From Candidatus Paenalcaligenes intestinipullorum (GTDB taxonomy: Bacteria; Pseudomonadota; Gammaproteobacteria; Burkholderiales; Burkholderiaceae_B): DNA of 24,477 nucleotides. This document shows, piece after piece, positions 14,997-23,620 of this stretch. Under the pieces are notes generated by a model. The model was not told the origin of the DNA. It saw only the letters and a list, made by a program, of their open reading frames with translations, and searched no databases. The position numbers were made by a program, and so were the translations under genes. Position 1 is the first letter of the stretch, and every line of letters starts with the position of its first letter. Location: assembly GCA_019120675.1 (NCBI GenBank), contig DWUQ01000082.1, forward strand, positions 1 through 24,477, given 5' to 3'.

Positions 14997-17336
14997 ATGT
15001 CGTTAAATCGGAAAACCAAATTTGCTTTGCGCCGTTTACCGGTGTTGTTGGCGGCAGTACTTGCGCCCGCCTTGGCGCAAGCATTTACGCCTTTTGTAGT
15101 ACGTGATATAGAAGTTAACGGCATACAGCGTGTGGATCCCGGTACTGTGTTCGGTTATTTGCCGGTACAAGTCGGCCAAGAATTTACCGAGCAGCAAGCC
15201 AGTGAGGCCATTCAGCGTTTGTACGCTTCGGGTTATTTTAGTGATGTGCAAGTCACCACGGACAACAATGTCTTAGTGGTGAATGTGGTCGAACGCCCAA
15301 CGATTGCTTCCATTAGTTTTAATGGCATGCGCGAATTCGACTCCAAGGCCATCATTAAGTCCTTATCCCAAGTGGGCTTTGGGGAAGGGCGTATTTTTGA
15401 TCGCGCCATGCTTGAAAGGGCCGAGTTCGAGCTCAAGCAGCAGTACCTCAACAAAGGCAAATACGCGGTCGAAGTAGCGACCATCGTTACGCCCTTGCCG
15501 CGTAATCGCGTCGGCATCAGCTTTGATGTGTTTGAGGGCGATTTAGCCAAAATCAAAGAAATCAAAATTATCGGTAACGAAGCCTTTAGTACCGGCACCC
15601 TGCTGGGTGAAATGGAGCTGACGACTTCAGGGCTCATGACGTGGTATACCGGCACCAACAAATACTCCCGCGAAAAACTCGAGGGCGACCTAGAGCGGTT
15701 GCGTTCTTTTTACTTGAACCGTGGCTATTTAGAGTTTGATGTCGAGGCCCCTCAGGTCACCATCTCGCCCGATCGCAAAGACATCTTCATTACCCTCACC
15801 GTTCATGAGGGTGAGCCCTATCAAGTCACGGATGTCAAATTTGCTGGGGAGTTGTTAGGCTTAGAAAATGAGCTCGAACCCCTCATTGCCGTCAAAACGG
15901 GTCAGCCTTTTTCCGCTGAAAAAACCAACGAAACCGCCAAGGCCATCACCAACTATTTGGGCAGCTTGGGCTATGCTTTTGCCAACGTAAACCCACACCC
16001 TGCGTTAAATCGTGATGATCACACTACGGATCTAACTTTTTATATTGATCCAGGCCGTCGCGTGTATGTACGCCGGATTCAAGTAGGCGGTAACACGCGT
16101 ACCCGTGACGAAGTGGTGCGTCGTGAAATGCGTCAAAACGAAGCCGCTTGGTACGATGCTACCAGCATTGCGGCCTCGCGTGATCGTATCGATCGTTTGG
16201 GTTACTTTAACGAAGTCGATATCAATACCCAGCAAGTACCGGGTTCGCCCGATCAGGTCGACTTAAACGTGGATGTCAAAGAAAAACCGACCGGCATGAT
16301 CAACTTAGGGGTAGGCTATGGCTCCACCGACAAGGTCATGCTGTCGGCAGGTATTAGTCAGGACAACATCTTTGGTAGTGGCAACAGCTTGTCTTTGCAG
16401 GTCAATACCAGCAAGACCAACCGTGCTGCGGTCATTGCGCACACCAATCCGTATTGGACCAAAGACGGCATCAGCAAAACCACATCCATTTACTACCGCC
16501 GCACCACCCCGTACGATCTCAGTGAGTCGAATGGGGACTACGAAGTCACCGCTTATGGGGCTGGGTTAAATTTTGGGGTACCCATTTCCGAATACGATCG
16601 CGTGTTTATGGGCGCCAACTACGAACATAATGCTATTGGTCGTTATCATCGTGCCAACTTGCCGCTTGCTTACGAACAGTTTATGGACGAGTACGGCAAA
16701 AGCACCAATGCCTTAATCTTTAACGTGGGCTGGTCCAAAGACACGCGTGATAGCGCCATTGCGCCAACGCGTGGTAGTTTTACGCAGCTTTCTGCGGATT
16801 TCTCAACGCTTGATTTAAAATACTACATGCTGAGTGCTCAGCAGCAGTATTTCTTGCCCTTAGGCAAAGCCTTTACCTTAGCCTTTAACGGTATGGCCGA
16901 TTATGGCGATACCTTTGGTAACAAGGCTTTCCCGGTCATTAAAACGGTCTACGCTGGAGGCATTGGCTCAGTACGTGGGTACGAAGGGGCTTCGCTTGGG
17001 CCACGCGATAGACGCACTAACGACGCTTTGGGTGGCTCACGACGTATTGTCGGTAACGTCCAATTGTACTTACCTTTTCCAGGCGCGACACGTGATCGTA
17101 CCTTGCGTTGGTTTGTGTTTACCGATGCCGGTCGTGTGGATAATTCCAAAGGGGGCTGCGCGCATGGCGTTAACAATTCCGTACAAGACCCATGTGGTTG
17201 GAAATACTCTGCTGGGGTAGGCTTATCTTGGCAATCCCCATTAGGTCCGCTTCAGTTATCCTACGGTCGTGCTTTAAAGAGCAAACCAGGTGATGAAAAG
17301 CAAGCCTTTCAGTTCCAAATTGGTACCGCATTTTAA
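14997..17336 (+). CDS. bamA: BamA, outer-membrane protein assembly factor
   Basis: This 779-residue Omp85 protein is the central subunit of the BAM complex, which folds and inserts beta-barrel proteins into the outer membrane. A signal peptide (about residues 1-29, cleaved after A-L-A-Q-A) precedes five POTRA domains (about 30-430), beginning F-V-V-R-D-I-E-V-N-G. The 16-strand barrel then follows, with the conserved loop-6 motif V-R-G-Y at 659-662 and a C-terminal aromatic residue (F-Q-I-G-T-A-F) recognised by BAM. The ATG at 14997 is preceded by GAGG at 14983-14986. A TTG eight codons upstream would spoil the signal peptide start. Codon use looks strongly biased, in keeping with high expression. 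Skp (ompH) follows 56 bp later. Confidence 0.97.
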   Translation: MSLNRKTKFALRRLPVLLAAVLAPALAQAFTPFVVRDIEVNGIQRVDPGTVFGYLPVQVGQEFTEQQASEAIQRLYASGYFSDVQVTTDNNVLVVNVVERPTIASISFNGMREFDSKAIIKSLSQVGFGEGRIFDRAMLERAEFELKQQYLNKGKYAVEVATIVTPLPRNRVGISFDVFEGDLAKIKEIKIIGNEAFSTGTLLGEMELTTSGLMTWYTGTNKYSREKLEGDLERLRSFYLNRGYLEFDVEAPQVTISPDRKDIFITLTVHEGEPYQVTDVKFAGELLGLENELEPLIAVKTGQPFSAEKTNETAKAITNYLGSLGYAFANVNPHPALNRDDHTTDLTFYIDPGRRVYVRRIQVGGNTRTRDEVVRREMRQNEAAWYDATSIAASRDRIDRLGYFNEVDINTQQVPGSPDQVDLNVDVKEKPTGMINLGVGYGSTDKVMLSAGISQDNIFGSGNSLSLQVNTSKTNRAAVIAHTNPYWTKDGISKTTSIYYRRTTPYDLSESNGDYEVTAYGAGLNFGVPISEYDRVFMGANYEHNAIGRYHRANLPLAYEQFMDEYGKSTNALIFNVGWSKDTRDSAIAPTRGSFTQLSADFSTLDLKYYMLSAQQQYFLPLGKAFTLAFNGMADYGDTFGNKAFPVIKTVYAGGIGSVRGYEGASLGPRDRRTNDALGGSRRIVGNVQLYLPFPGATRDRTLRWFVFTDAGRVDNSKGGCAHGVNNSVQDPCGWKYSAGVGLSWQSPLGPLQLSYGRALKSKPGDEKQAFQFQIGTAF

Positions 17337-17392
17337 TGCGTCTACCCTACGACTCAATTTCTTTAGCAGCGTTATTAGCAAGGTAAATTTGT

Positions 17393-17950
17393 ATGAAGTC
17401 TAAATTCACACTACAACTTTCCACATTGGCCCGTCAGGTGGTTCGCAGTAATCGCGCTGTGGCGGTTGCCGCCGCGTTAAGCATTTCGGCTTTAGCCGCA
17501 ACGCCAGCTATTGCTCAGGCTCAAACAAAAATTGGTTTTGTCAGCACCGAGCGCATTCTTAGCGATTCCAAACCCGCTAAAGCCGCTCAAAACAAAATCG
17601 AATCTGAGTTCAAGCGTCGTGAAGACGAGGTGCAGAGCTTATCCAACAAGTTGCGTTCTGACGTACAAAAATTCGACAAAGACGCACCTGCCTTGTCTGA
17701 GTCCGATCGGATTACGCGTCAGCGCCAACTAGCCGATCTGGATGCCAACCTGCAACGCAAGCGCCGTGAACTTCAAGAAGACTACAACCGTCGTCGCAAC
17801 GAAGAGCTTTCTGCCATTATCGAAAAAGCCGATGCCGCTATCCAAAAGATCGCTGAAACCCAAGGCTACGATTTAATTATCCAAGATGCGGTGATTGTTA
17901 GCCCCCGCATCGACATCACTGACGAAGTCCTTAAAGCCTTAGGTGGTTAA
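17393..17950 (+). CDS. skp: OmpH/Skp family periplasmic chaperone
   Basis: This 185-residue exported protein has a rather long N-terminal leader of about 41-43 residues ending A-T-P-A-I-A-Q-A, then the Skp/OmpH domain opening K-I-G-F-V-S-T-E-R-I-L. The middle, about residues 70-150, is a highly charged coiled coil rich in Arg, Glu and Lys, the tentacles that hold unfolded outer-membrane proteins. The end, I-I-E-K-A-D-A-A-I-Q-K-I-A-E followed by Y-D-L-I-I, is typical. Skp delivers clients to the BAM complex, and its place directly after bamA and 6 bp before lpxD is the conserved order. An upstream Met giving a longer leader is used because no closer start with a ribosome site is seen. Confidence 0.92.
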   Translation: MKSKFTLQLSTLARQVVRSNRAVAVAAALSISALAATPAIAQAQTKIGFVSTERILSDSKPAKAAQNKIESEFKRREDEVQSLSNKLRSDVQKFDKDAPALSESDRITRQRQLADLDANLQRKRRELQEDYNRRRNEELSAIIEKADAAIQKIAETQGYDLIIQDAVIVSPRIDITDEVLKALGG

Positions 17951-17956
17951 GTCTTT

Positions 17957-19036
17957 ATGCCCATCCTGTTAGCGCCCAACCAGGCGCCATCCTTACAGCA
18001 ATTGATCGACGTGGTGAATCAGGCTGGCTTAGAATGTCAATTAGCGGATGCAGGTTCAGAGCCCAGCCTTATTATTCAAGGCTTGGGCTCTTTACATTCG
18101 GCTGGTGCTTCTGAGCTGAGTTTTCTATCAAACCCTAAGCTTGCTGATCAGCTTGAATCCACCGGGGCAGCAGCCGTAATATTGCGTGCTGAAGATTATG
18201 AAGCCTTATCGTTTCAGCCTGATTTTGCGGTTGTATTGTGTAACCAGCCGTATGTGATGTATGCATTATTGGCGCAATGGTTTGATCAATACCGTCTACA
18301 GGCTTTAGCCACTGGGTGGCACAACACGGCAATCATCCACGATACTGCCAAGGTATCGCCCCAAGCTCATATTGGCCCCCATGTGGTCATTGAGGCGGAG
18401 GCAGTGGTGGATGAGGGCGTGCACATCATGGCCGGTTGTGTAATCGGTGCTGGTTCGCATATTGGCGCGCACAGTCTACTGTATCCGCGGGTTACGCTTT
18501 ATCATGGCGTGCAGGTGGGGGCGCGTTGCATCATTCATTCTGGTGCCGTACTGGGTGCGGATGGCTTTGGCTTTGCACCGGATCCTCGTCAGTCTGGTGC
18601 TTGGGCTAAAATTTCACAAATCGGTGGTGTGCGTATTGGGAACGATGTTGAAATCGGTGCCAACACCACCATTGATCGCGGTGCTCTCGATGACACGATT
18701 ATTGCCGATGGGGTTAAGCTCGATAATCAGATCATGGTCGCCCACAATGTGCACATCGGTGCGCACACCGCCATCGCAGCGTGTGTCGGCATCGCCGGCT
18801 CGACGCATATTGGTAGTCGCTGCATCGTAGGCGGAGCGGCCATGTTGTCTGGGCATCTCACCATTGTGGATGATGTGCAAATTTCAGGCGGCACGGCGAT
18901 TACCTCTTCGATTCATGAGCCGGGTCAATACACGGGCGTGTATCCGTATCAAGCTCACCAACAATGGCAGCGTAATGCGGCTGTTATTTCTCAGCTTGGA
19001 GCTTTGCGCCGACGCGTGCGAGCCTTAGAGCGTTAA
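17957..19036 (+). CDS. lpxD: LpxD, UDP-3-O-(3-hydroxyacyl)glucosamine N-acyltransferase
   Basis: This 359-residue cytoplasmic enzyme adds the N-linked 3-hydroxyacyl chain from acyl-ACP, the third step of lipid A synthesis. An N-terminal uridine-binding domain (about 1-115, with L-S-F-L-S-N-P-K) is followed by a left-handed beta-helix of hexapeptide repeats (about 120-330) and a C-terminal helix. Catalytic His263 lies in A-H-N, and G-A-D-G-F-G-F-A-P is the family's conserved loop. A purine-rich AGGTGG at 17939-17944, inside the end of skp, can serve as ribosome site. It is slightly longer than the E. coli protein (341). Confidence 0.96.
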   Translation: MPILLAPNQAPSLQQLIDVVNQAGLECQLADAGSEPSLIIQGLGSLHSAGASELSFLSNPKLADQLESTGAAAVILRAEDYEALSFQPDFAVVLCNQPYVMYALLAQWFDQYRLQALATGWHNTAIIHDTAKVSPQAHIGPHVVIEAEAVVDEGVHIMAGCVIGAGSHIGAHSLLYPRVTLYHGVQVGARCIIHSGAVLGADGFGFAPDPRQSGAWAKISQIGGVRIGNDVEIGANTTIDRGALDDTIIADGVKLDNQIMVAHNVHIGAHTAIAACVGIAGSTHIGSRCIVGGAAMLSGHLTIVDDVQISGGTAITSSIHEPGQYTGVYPYQAHQQWQRNAAVISQLGALRRRVRALER

Positions 19037-19071
19037 TTATTTTATAGACTTATATTTAAGCAGGACGAAAT

Positions 19072-19527
19072 ATGGAACTCGACATCCGCCAAATTATGGA
19101 GCGCTTACCGCACCGCTACCCAATGTTGTTGGTCGATAAGGTACTCGAAATGGTGCCCGGTAAAAGCATTGTGGCCATCAAAAATGTGTCGATGAACGAG
19201 CCATTTTTTACCGGTCATTTTCCTCATCATCCAGTAATGCCCGGTGTCTTAATTATCGAAGCGCTTGCGCAGGCCGCCGCGTTGTTTTCTTTTGAAGACG
19301 ACAGTGGGGTGAATCCCGCCAGCCAAAAGATCGCTTACTATTTAGTAGGGGTGGATGGTGCTCGTTTCCGTAAGCCTGTGGTGCCGGGTGATCAATTGCG
19401 CTTGGAAGTTGTAGCAGACCGCATTAGTCGTGCAATCTGTAAATACACCGCCAAAGCCTTAGTCGACGGTCAAGTTGTGGCCGAAGCTAAAATCATGTGT
19501 GCAATTCGCATTCTGGAAGACGAATAA
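19072..19527 (+). CDS. fabZ: FabZ, 3-hydroxyacyl-ACP dehydratase
   Basis: This 151-residue hot-dog-fold enzyme removes water from 3-hydroxyacyl-ACP to give trans-2-enoyl-ACP in fatty-acid elongation. The catalytic pair is His49 in G-H-F-P-H-H-P-V-M-P-G-V-L and Glu63 in I-I-E-A-L-A-Q. L-P-H-R-Y-P-M-L-L-V-D is typical near the N-terminus. AGGA at 19062-19065 precedes the ATG by 6 nt. Its place between lpxD and lpxA is conserved and makes sense, because FabZ and the Lpx acyltransferases compete for the same 3-hydroxyacyl-ACP pool. Confidence 0.97.
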   Translation: MELDIRQIMERLPHRYPMLLVDKVLEMVPGKSIVAIKNVSMNEPFFTGHFPHHPVMPGVLIIEALAQAAALFSFEDDSGVNPASQKIAYYLVGVDGARFRKPVVPGDQLRLEVVADRISRAICKYTAKALVDGQVVAEAKIMCAIRILEDE

Positions 19528-19529
19528 CA

Positions 19530-20315
19530 ATGGCCCGCATTCACAAAACGGCTATCATTGAGGACGGGGCTCAGCTGGCCGATGATGTCGAAGTTGGGGC
19601 CTACAGTATTATTGGTCCTCACGTCACCATTGGCGCAGGCACTCGTGTGGGCCCCCATTGTGTTATTGATGGTCATACCACGATCGGTGCCAACAACCAT
19701 TTTTATCGCTTTTGCTCCATAGGCGGCATCCCGCAAGATAAAAAATACGCTGGTGAGCCCACACGCTTAGAAATTGGCGATGGCAATACCGTTCGTGAGT
19801 ACGTCACCATCAATACCGGTACCGCCCAAGACGTCGGGGTCACCCGTTTGGGCGACGATAACTGGATTATGGCGTATGTGCATATCGCCCACGATTGTCA
19901 GATTGCCAGCCATACGATTATGGCCAATGGGGTGCAATTAGCTGGCCATATCCATATTGACGATTGGGCCGTTATTGGTGGCTTGTCCGCAATACACCAG
20001 TTTGTACGTGTGGGCGCACATGCGATGATTGGGGGCACGAGCTCAATTCGCCAAGACATTCCTCCTTTTGTGATCGGTGCCGGCGATCCGTTCAAGCCCG
20101 TTGGTGTCAATACTGAAGGCTTACGACGTCGGGGTTATAGCGCCGAAGACCTCAGCCAAGCCAAAGAGCTCTATCGGATTTTGTATCGTCGGGGCTTATC
20201 CACCGACGAGGCCTTAGAGCAAATCCAGCAGTTGGCCCAATCGTCCTCTGCTCAGCTCGCACCCGTCATGAGCGATTTTTTACAACAGGCGACACGGGGT
20301 ATCGTGCGACCATGA
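19530..20315 (+). CDS. lpxA: LpxA, UDP-N-acetylglucosamine O-acyltransferase
   Basis: This 261-residue cytoplasmic trimeric enzyme transfers a 3-hydroxyacyl chain from ACP to UDP-GlcNAc, the first step of lipid A synthesis. Hexapeptide repeats fill the N-terminal two thirds, and His121 in A-Y-V-H-I-A-H-D-C corresponds to catalytic His125 of E. coli. The I-G-G-I-P-Q-D-K-K-Y loop is diagnostic. The ATG at 19530 is used, 2 bp after the fabZ stop, with GGAAGA at 19515-19520 as ribosome site. A GTG 33 bp earlier would extend into fabZ without family support. The stop overlaps the lpxB start (ATGA). Confidence 0.96.
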   Translation: MARIHKTAIIEDGAQLADDVEVGAYSIIGPHVTIGAGTRVGPHCVIDGHTTIGANNHFYRFCSIGGIPQDKKYAGEPTRLEIGDGNTVREYVTINTGTAQDVGVTRLGDDNWIMAYVHIAHDCQIASHTIMANGVQLAGHIHIDDWAVIGGLSAIHQFVRVGAHAMIGGTSSIRQDIPPFVIGAGDPFKPVGVNTEGLRRRGYSAEDLSQAKELYRILYRRGLSTDEALEQIQQLAQSSSAQLAPVMSDFLQQATRGIVRP

Positions 20316-21538
20316 GCGTAGGGGTACCATCAAGGGCAAATCATATTGCTATGGTTGCTGGGGAGCCCTCGGGCGACTTATTGGCCGCACAAATCCTCCG
20401 TGGCATTCAACAGCAACAGCCCACCCCCATACAGTTTTCGGGTATTGGTGGCCCCCAGATGCAAGCGGCGAGTTTTCAGAGCGTGTACCCCATGGATGCG
20501 TTGTCCGTATTTGGCTATGTGGATGCGCTTAAGCGATTGCCCACTTTGCTGCGCACGTATCATGGCCTAAAAAAGCAGTTGTTGCAGCAGCGTCCGGATG
20601 TGTTTGTAGGGATTGATGCGCCTGATTTTAATCTACGTATCGAACACATTCTACGGCAGAACACGATCCCTACCGTACAGTTTGTGGGCCCGTCTATTTG
20701 GGCATGGCGTTACGAGCGTATACACCGCATCCGCGAAGCCGTCTCTCATATGCTGGTGTTGTTTCCTTTTGAGGTACCGATTTACGAAAAAGAGGGCATC
20801 CCTGTCACCTGTGTGGGGCATCCGTTGGCACAGCATATCCCCTTGCATCCGGACCAAGCCGCCGCCCGTACCCGGTTAAATGTAGAACAGGGCGCTCGCG
20901 TATTAGGCATCTTGCCGGGCAGCCGTCAATCCGAGGTTGCGCTATTGGGCCCACGCTTTTTACAGACCGCTCAACAGCTCCAGCAACGTGATCCCGATTT
21001 GCAGTTCTTGGTACCAATGGTCAATCCGGCGCGTTGTGCGCAGTTTCAAGCCTTGTTGCAGCAGTATCCGGTCAACCATCTTCATGTATTGCAAACCGAC
21101 TCCATTGCTCCAACATTTTTAGCCGATGGTTCCGTGAAGCCCATCGCGTGGGAAGTGATGGAAGCCTGTGATGCGCTGTTGGTGGCCAGTGGTACGGCAA
21201 GCCTAGAAGCAGCGCTGTATAAGTGCCCAATGGTGATCTCTTATGTGTTGTCGCCGCTCATGAAACGGATTATGGCGTGGCAAGCCGGTCAAGACAAACC
21301 CTTATTGGAGTGGGTGGGATTGCCGAATATTCTGAGCCAAGACTTTGTGGTACCAGAGCTGCTGCAAGACGACGCCACGCCCGCCAAACTGGCACAAGCG
21401 TGTGAGAAAGCGTTATGTGATGACAGTTGGCGCACAAAGGTTAAGCAGCGCTTTGTGGAGCTGCATCAAAGCCTACGCCTCGACACCCCTAGATTGGCAG
21501 CAGAAGTGATTTTAAACGTGGCAGAGCATGGGTACTGA
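20312..21538 (+). CDS. lpxB: LpxB, lipid-A-disaccharide synthase
   Basis: This 408-residue peripheral inner-membrane glycosyltransferase (family GT19) joins UDP-2,3-diacylglucosamine and lipid X to form the lipid A disaccharide. The N-terminal A-G-E-P-S-G-D-L motif is diagnostic, as are G-I-G-G-P-x-M, F-V-G-P-S-I-W-A-W-R, the G-I-L-P-G-S-R-Q-S-E-V donor-site loop and A-S-G-T-A-S-L-E-A. Length is slightly above E. coli (382). Start and stop overlap lpxA (4 bp) and rnhB (11 bp), so the lpxA-lpxB-rnhB block is probably translationally coupled. Confidence 0.96.
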   Translation: MSVGVPSRANHIAMVAGEPSGDLLAAQILRGIQQQQPTPIQFSGIGGPQMQAASFQSVYPMDALSVFGYVDALKRLPTLLRTYHGLKKQLLQQRPDVFVGIDAPDFNLRIEHILRQNTIPTVQFVGPSIWAWRYERIHRIREAVSHMLVLFPFEVPIYEKEGIPVTCVGHPLAQHIPLHPDQAAARTRLNVEQGARVLGILPGSRQSEVALLGPRFLQTAQQLQQRDPDLQFLVPMVNPARCAQFQALLQQYPVNHLHVLQTDSIAPTFLADGSVKPIAWEVMEACDALLVASGTASLEAALYKCPMVISYVLSPLMKRIMAWQAGQDKPLLEWVGLPNILSQDFVVPELLQDDATPAKLAQACEKALCDDSWRTKVKQRFVELHQSLRLDTPRLAAEVILNVAEHGY

Positions 21539-22136
21539 TTTACAACAACTTCTGGTTCAATATCCGCATTTAGCAGGCGTGGATGAGGCTGGGCGAGGGC
21601 CACTGGCGGGCCCCGTGTTTGCCGCTGCGGTTATCCTTGATCCGACCCAGCCGAGCATTGAAGGGCTGACCGACTCTAAAAAGCTAAGCCCCAAAAAACG
21701 CGACGCCTTAGCCATTCAAATTCGCGAGCACGCCTACGCGTGGTGCATTGCCAGCGCCAGTCGCGAAGAGATTGACCAGCTCAATATCCTACATGCCACA
21801 CTATTAGCAATGCAGCGTGCTTGTGCAGGCTTACCCGTTGCAGCAAGTTATGTGTTGATTGATGGCAATCGGGTTCCTGACGCCTTAGCGTGCCCTGCAC
21901 GTGCCGTGGTTAAAGGTGATAGTTTAGTCCCCGCGATTGCCGCGGCCTCTATTTTAGCCAAAACCGCTCGGGATGAGGCCTGCTTGCGTATGCACGAACG
22001 GTTTCCGGAGTATGGCTTTGATCAACACAAAGGTTATGGTACCGCTTTGCATATGCAGCAGCTTACGGCGCATGGTCCTTGCCCTGAACATCGCCAAAGT
22101 TTTGCACCCGTTAAACGCTTGCTGAACCAGTTTTAA
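21528..22136 (+). CDS. rnhB: Ribonuclease HII
   Basis: This 202-residue endonuclease cuts RNA in RNA-DNA hybrids and removes single ribonucleotides from DNA. The acidic active site is complete: Asp19 and Glu20 in G-V-D-E-A-G-R-G-P-L-A-G, Asp112 in L-I-D-G-N, and Asp149 in A-K-T-A-R-D-E. The S-I-L-A-K segment and the C-terminal F-D-Q-H-K-G-Y-G-T are typical. Length matches E. coli (198). The ATG lies within the last codons of lpxB. The lpxB-rnhB neighbourhood is common in proteobacteria with no evident functional link to lipid A. Confidence 0.96.
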   Translation: MGTDLQQLLVQYPHLAGVDEAGRGPLAGPVFAAAVILDPTQPSIEGLTDSKKLSPKKRDALAIQIREHAYAWCIASASREEIDQLNILHATLLAMQRACAGLPVAASYVLIDGNRVPDALACPARAVVKGDSLVPAIAAASILAKTARDEACLRMHERFPEYGFDQHKGYGTALHMQQLTAHGPCPEHRQSFAPVKRLLNQF

Positions 22137-22164
22137 GCTCCTCTTTACTTTACGGTCAATTGTT

Positions 22165-22950
22165 ATGCGTCAGATTGCTTCGCGCGAGAACCCTTCCTTT
22201 AAACAATGGCTTCGCCTGGCACAAAACAAATCCGGTTACCAACGCAAGCAAGGGCTTATCTGGCTAGAGGGCATTCATTTGTGCCAAAGCTGGTTGCAGC
22301 ATTATGAAGCGATTGATACGTTGCTGCTCTCTGAGGAGCACCTAGATCGTCCAGAAATTCAGCAGCTGCGCCAGCAGATACCCGCAGAGCACTGTGTGCG
22401 CGTACCGTTTGCGTTGATGCGGCAGTTAAGCCAAGTTGAGCAAAGCCAAGGAGTCGCGATGGTGGTTCAACGCCCTATGCACGCGCCGTGCTCTTTGCAG
22501 CAGCGTGCATTGCTATTGGACCGCATTCAAGACCCAGGCAATTTAGGCACACTTCTGCGTACGGCAGCTGCCGTTGGGATCGAGCAGGTTTATCTGTCCT
22601 CGGGGTGCACCGATGTGTGGGGGCAAAAAGTATTGCGTAGCGGGCAGGGCGCGCACTTTGCTCTGGCCTTGTATGAAGGTGTGGATCTAGCGGCCCTAAT
22701 TCAGACTGCCTCAGTTGAGGTGTATGCCACAAGTTTAGCTCCTCAAAGTCAATCGCTATATCAACATCCTTTAAGTGCTCAGGCCGCTTGGATTTTTGGT
22801 AATGAAGGGCAAGGGGTGCATCCCGACTTGCAGGCGTTATGTGCTCAACAGCTTTTCATCCCTCAAAGCGCTGCTGTGGAATCCTTAAATGTGGCCATTG
22901 CGGCAGCAGTGTGTTTGTTTGAGCAATACCGTCAGCAGCGAACCAGCTAA
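22165..22950 (+). CDS. SpoU/TrmH-family RNA 2'-O-methyltransferase
   Basis: This 261-residue SPOUT-class methyltransferase uses S-adenosylmethionine to methylate a ribose 2'-OH in tRNA or rRNA. An N-terminal substrate-binding domain (about 1-105) precedes the knotted catalytic domain. Motif 1 is D-R-I-Q-D-P-G-N-L-G-T-L-L-R-T at 119-133, motif 2 W-I-F-G-N-E-G-Q-G-V at 209-218, and motif 3 I-P-Q-S-A-A-V-E-S-L-N-V at 232-243. All catalytic elements are present. Family members with this layout include RlmB (23S G2251) and several of unknown target, and the sequence does not decide between them, so no symbol is given. It ends the rightward train, with no clear terminator after it. Confidence 0.9.
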   Translation: MRQIASRENPSFKQWLRLAQNKSGYQRKQGLIWLEGIHLCQSWLQHYEAIDTLLLSEEHLDRPEIQQLRQQIPAEHCVRVPFALMRQLSQVEQSQGVAMVVQRPMHAPCSLQQRALLLDRIQDPGNLGTLLRTAAAVGIEQVYLSSGCTDVWGQKVLRSGQGAHFALALYEGVDLAALIQTASVEVYATSLAPQSQSLYQHPLSAQAAWIFGNEGQGVHPDLQALCAQQLFIPQSAAVESLNVAIAAAVCLFEQYRQQRTS

Positions 22951-23147
22951 GAGTTACTAAAATAAAAGGTTTGCAAAACTGTAAGCGCAGGTTTTATTGC
23001 GTAGCGAGTTGCGGCTAAACACCGATTTTGTGTAAAAAATCGAGATGTAATGAGAATCGTTATTTTCTGCTGGCGTTAAAAGCATTGTTATTTTATGCTT
23101 TGAAGCGTAGTCTAATTATTGTCCTTATTTTAATTTCGGAGCAAATC
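22951..23147 (+). promoter_or_regulatory. Azurin upstream region
   Basis: This 197-bp gene-free stretch is A+T-rich and holds an inverted repeat CGATTTT/AAAATCG (23023-23029 and 23036-23042, 6-nt spacer), a Fur-box-like 19-mer immediately after it (separate entry), and the azurin ribosome site GGAG at 23138-23141. A few weak -10-like hexamers occur, but I cannot name one promoter. I see no FNR/ANR palindrome (TTGAT-N4-ATCAA). Confidence 0.5.
23046..23064 (+). promoter_or_regulatory. Fur-box-like operator
   Basis: The 19 bases TGTAATGAGAATCGTTATT agree with the classical Fur consensus GATAATGATAATCATTATC at 14 of 19 positions, counted by eye. The site lies 83 bp upstream of the azurin start codon. 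Fur binding would tie azurin to iron supply. This is inferred from the match, and the location relative to the true promoter is unknown. Confidence 0.45.
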
Positions 23148-23597
23148 ATGGTTAAAAAAATTGTATTGGCGACCTTGGCCGCAATGATCAGTGTGCCAGT
23201 AATGGCCGCCACCTGCGAAGTGGATATTGAGGGCAACGATGCCATGCAGTTCAACACCAAAGAAATCGTGGTCGACAAAAGCTGCAAGGAGTTCACCATT
23301 AACCTCAAGCACACCGGTGAAATGCCCAAAGCCAGCATGGGCCACAACGTTGTGGTTTCCAAAAAAGCCGATGAGCAAGGCATTGCTATTGATGGCGCCA
23401 CAGCAGGTTTAGACAACAGTTACGTCAAGCCTGATGACGAGCGTGTCATTGCCTTTACCGAAGTCATCGGTGGTGGCGAAAGCACCTCCACAACCTTTGA
23501 TGTGTCCAAACTCCAAGCTGGCGAAGACTATGCTTTCTTCTGCTCTTTCCCTGGTCACTGGGCAGTGATGACTGGCGAGCTGAAGCTTGCTGAATAA
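23148..23597 (+). CDS. azu: Azurin, periplasmic type I blue copper protein
   Basis: This 149-residue precursor has a 20-residue signal peptide ending V-P-V-M-A and a 129-residue mature cupredoxin, the length of known azurins. Copper ligands are all present (precursor numbering): Gly65-His66, Cys132, His137 and Met141, in the F-F-C-S-F-P-G-H-W-A-V-M loop. Cys23 and Cys46 would form the usual disulfide. Azurin carries electrons in the periplasm. The tryptophan at mature position 48 of the Pseudomonas protein is replaced by Val here, and a Trp follows the ligand His137. GGAG sits 6 nt before the ATG. An upstream in-frame start at 23028 is rejected. It is a single-gene unit between its own control region and a terminator. 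Confidence 0.97.
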   Translation: MVKKIVLATLAAMISVPVMAATCEVDIEGNDAMQFNTKEIVVDKSCKEFTINLKHTGEMPKASMGHNVVVSKKADEQGIAIDGATAGLDNSYVKPDDERVIAFTEVIGGGESTSTTFDVSKLQAGEDYAFFCSFPGHWAVMTGELKLAE

Positions 23598-23620
23598 TCA
23601 TAGTTGAGTTGAATCGAACT

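Noticed and set aside
23028..23147. 40-codon N-terminal extension of azurin
   Set aside because: The ATG at 23148 has GGAG 6 nt upstream and starts a proper signal peptide; the extension would run through the operator region.
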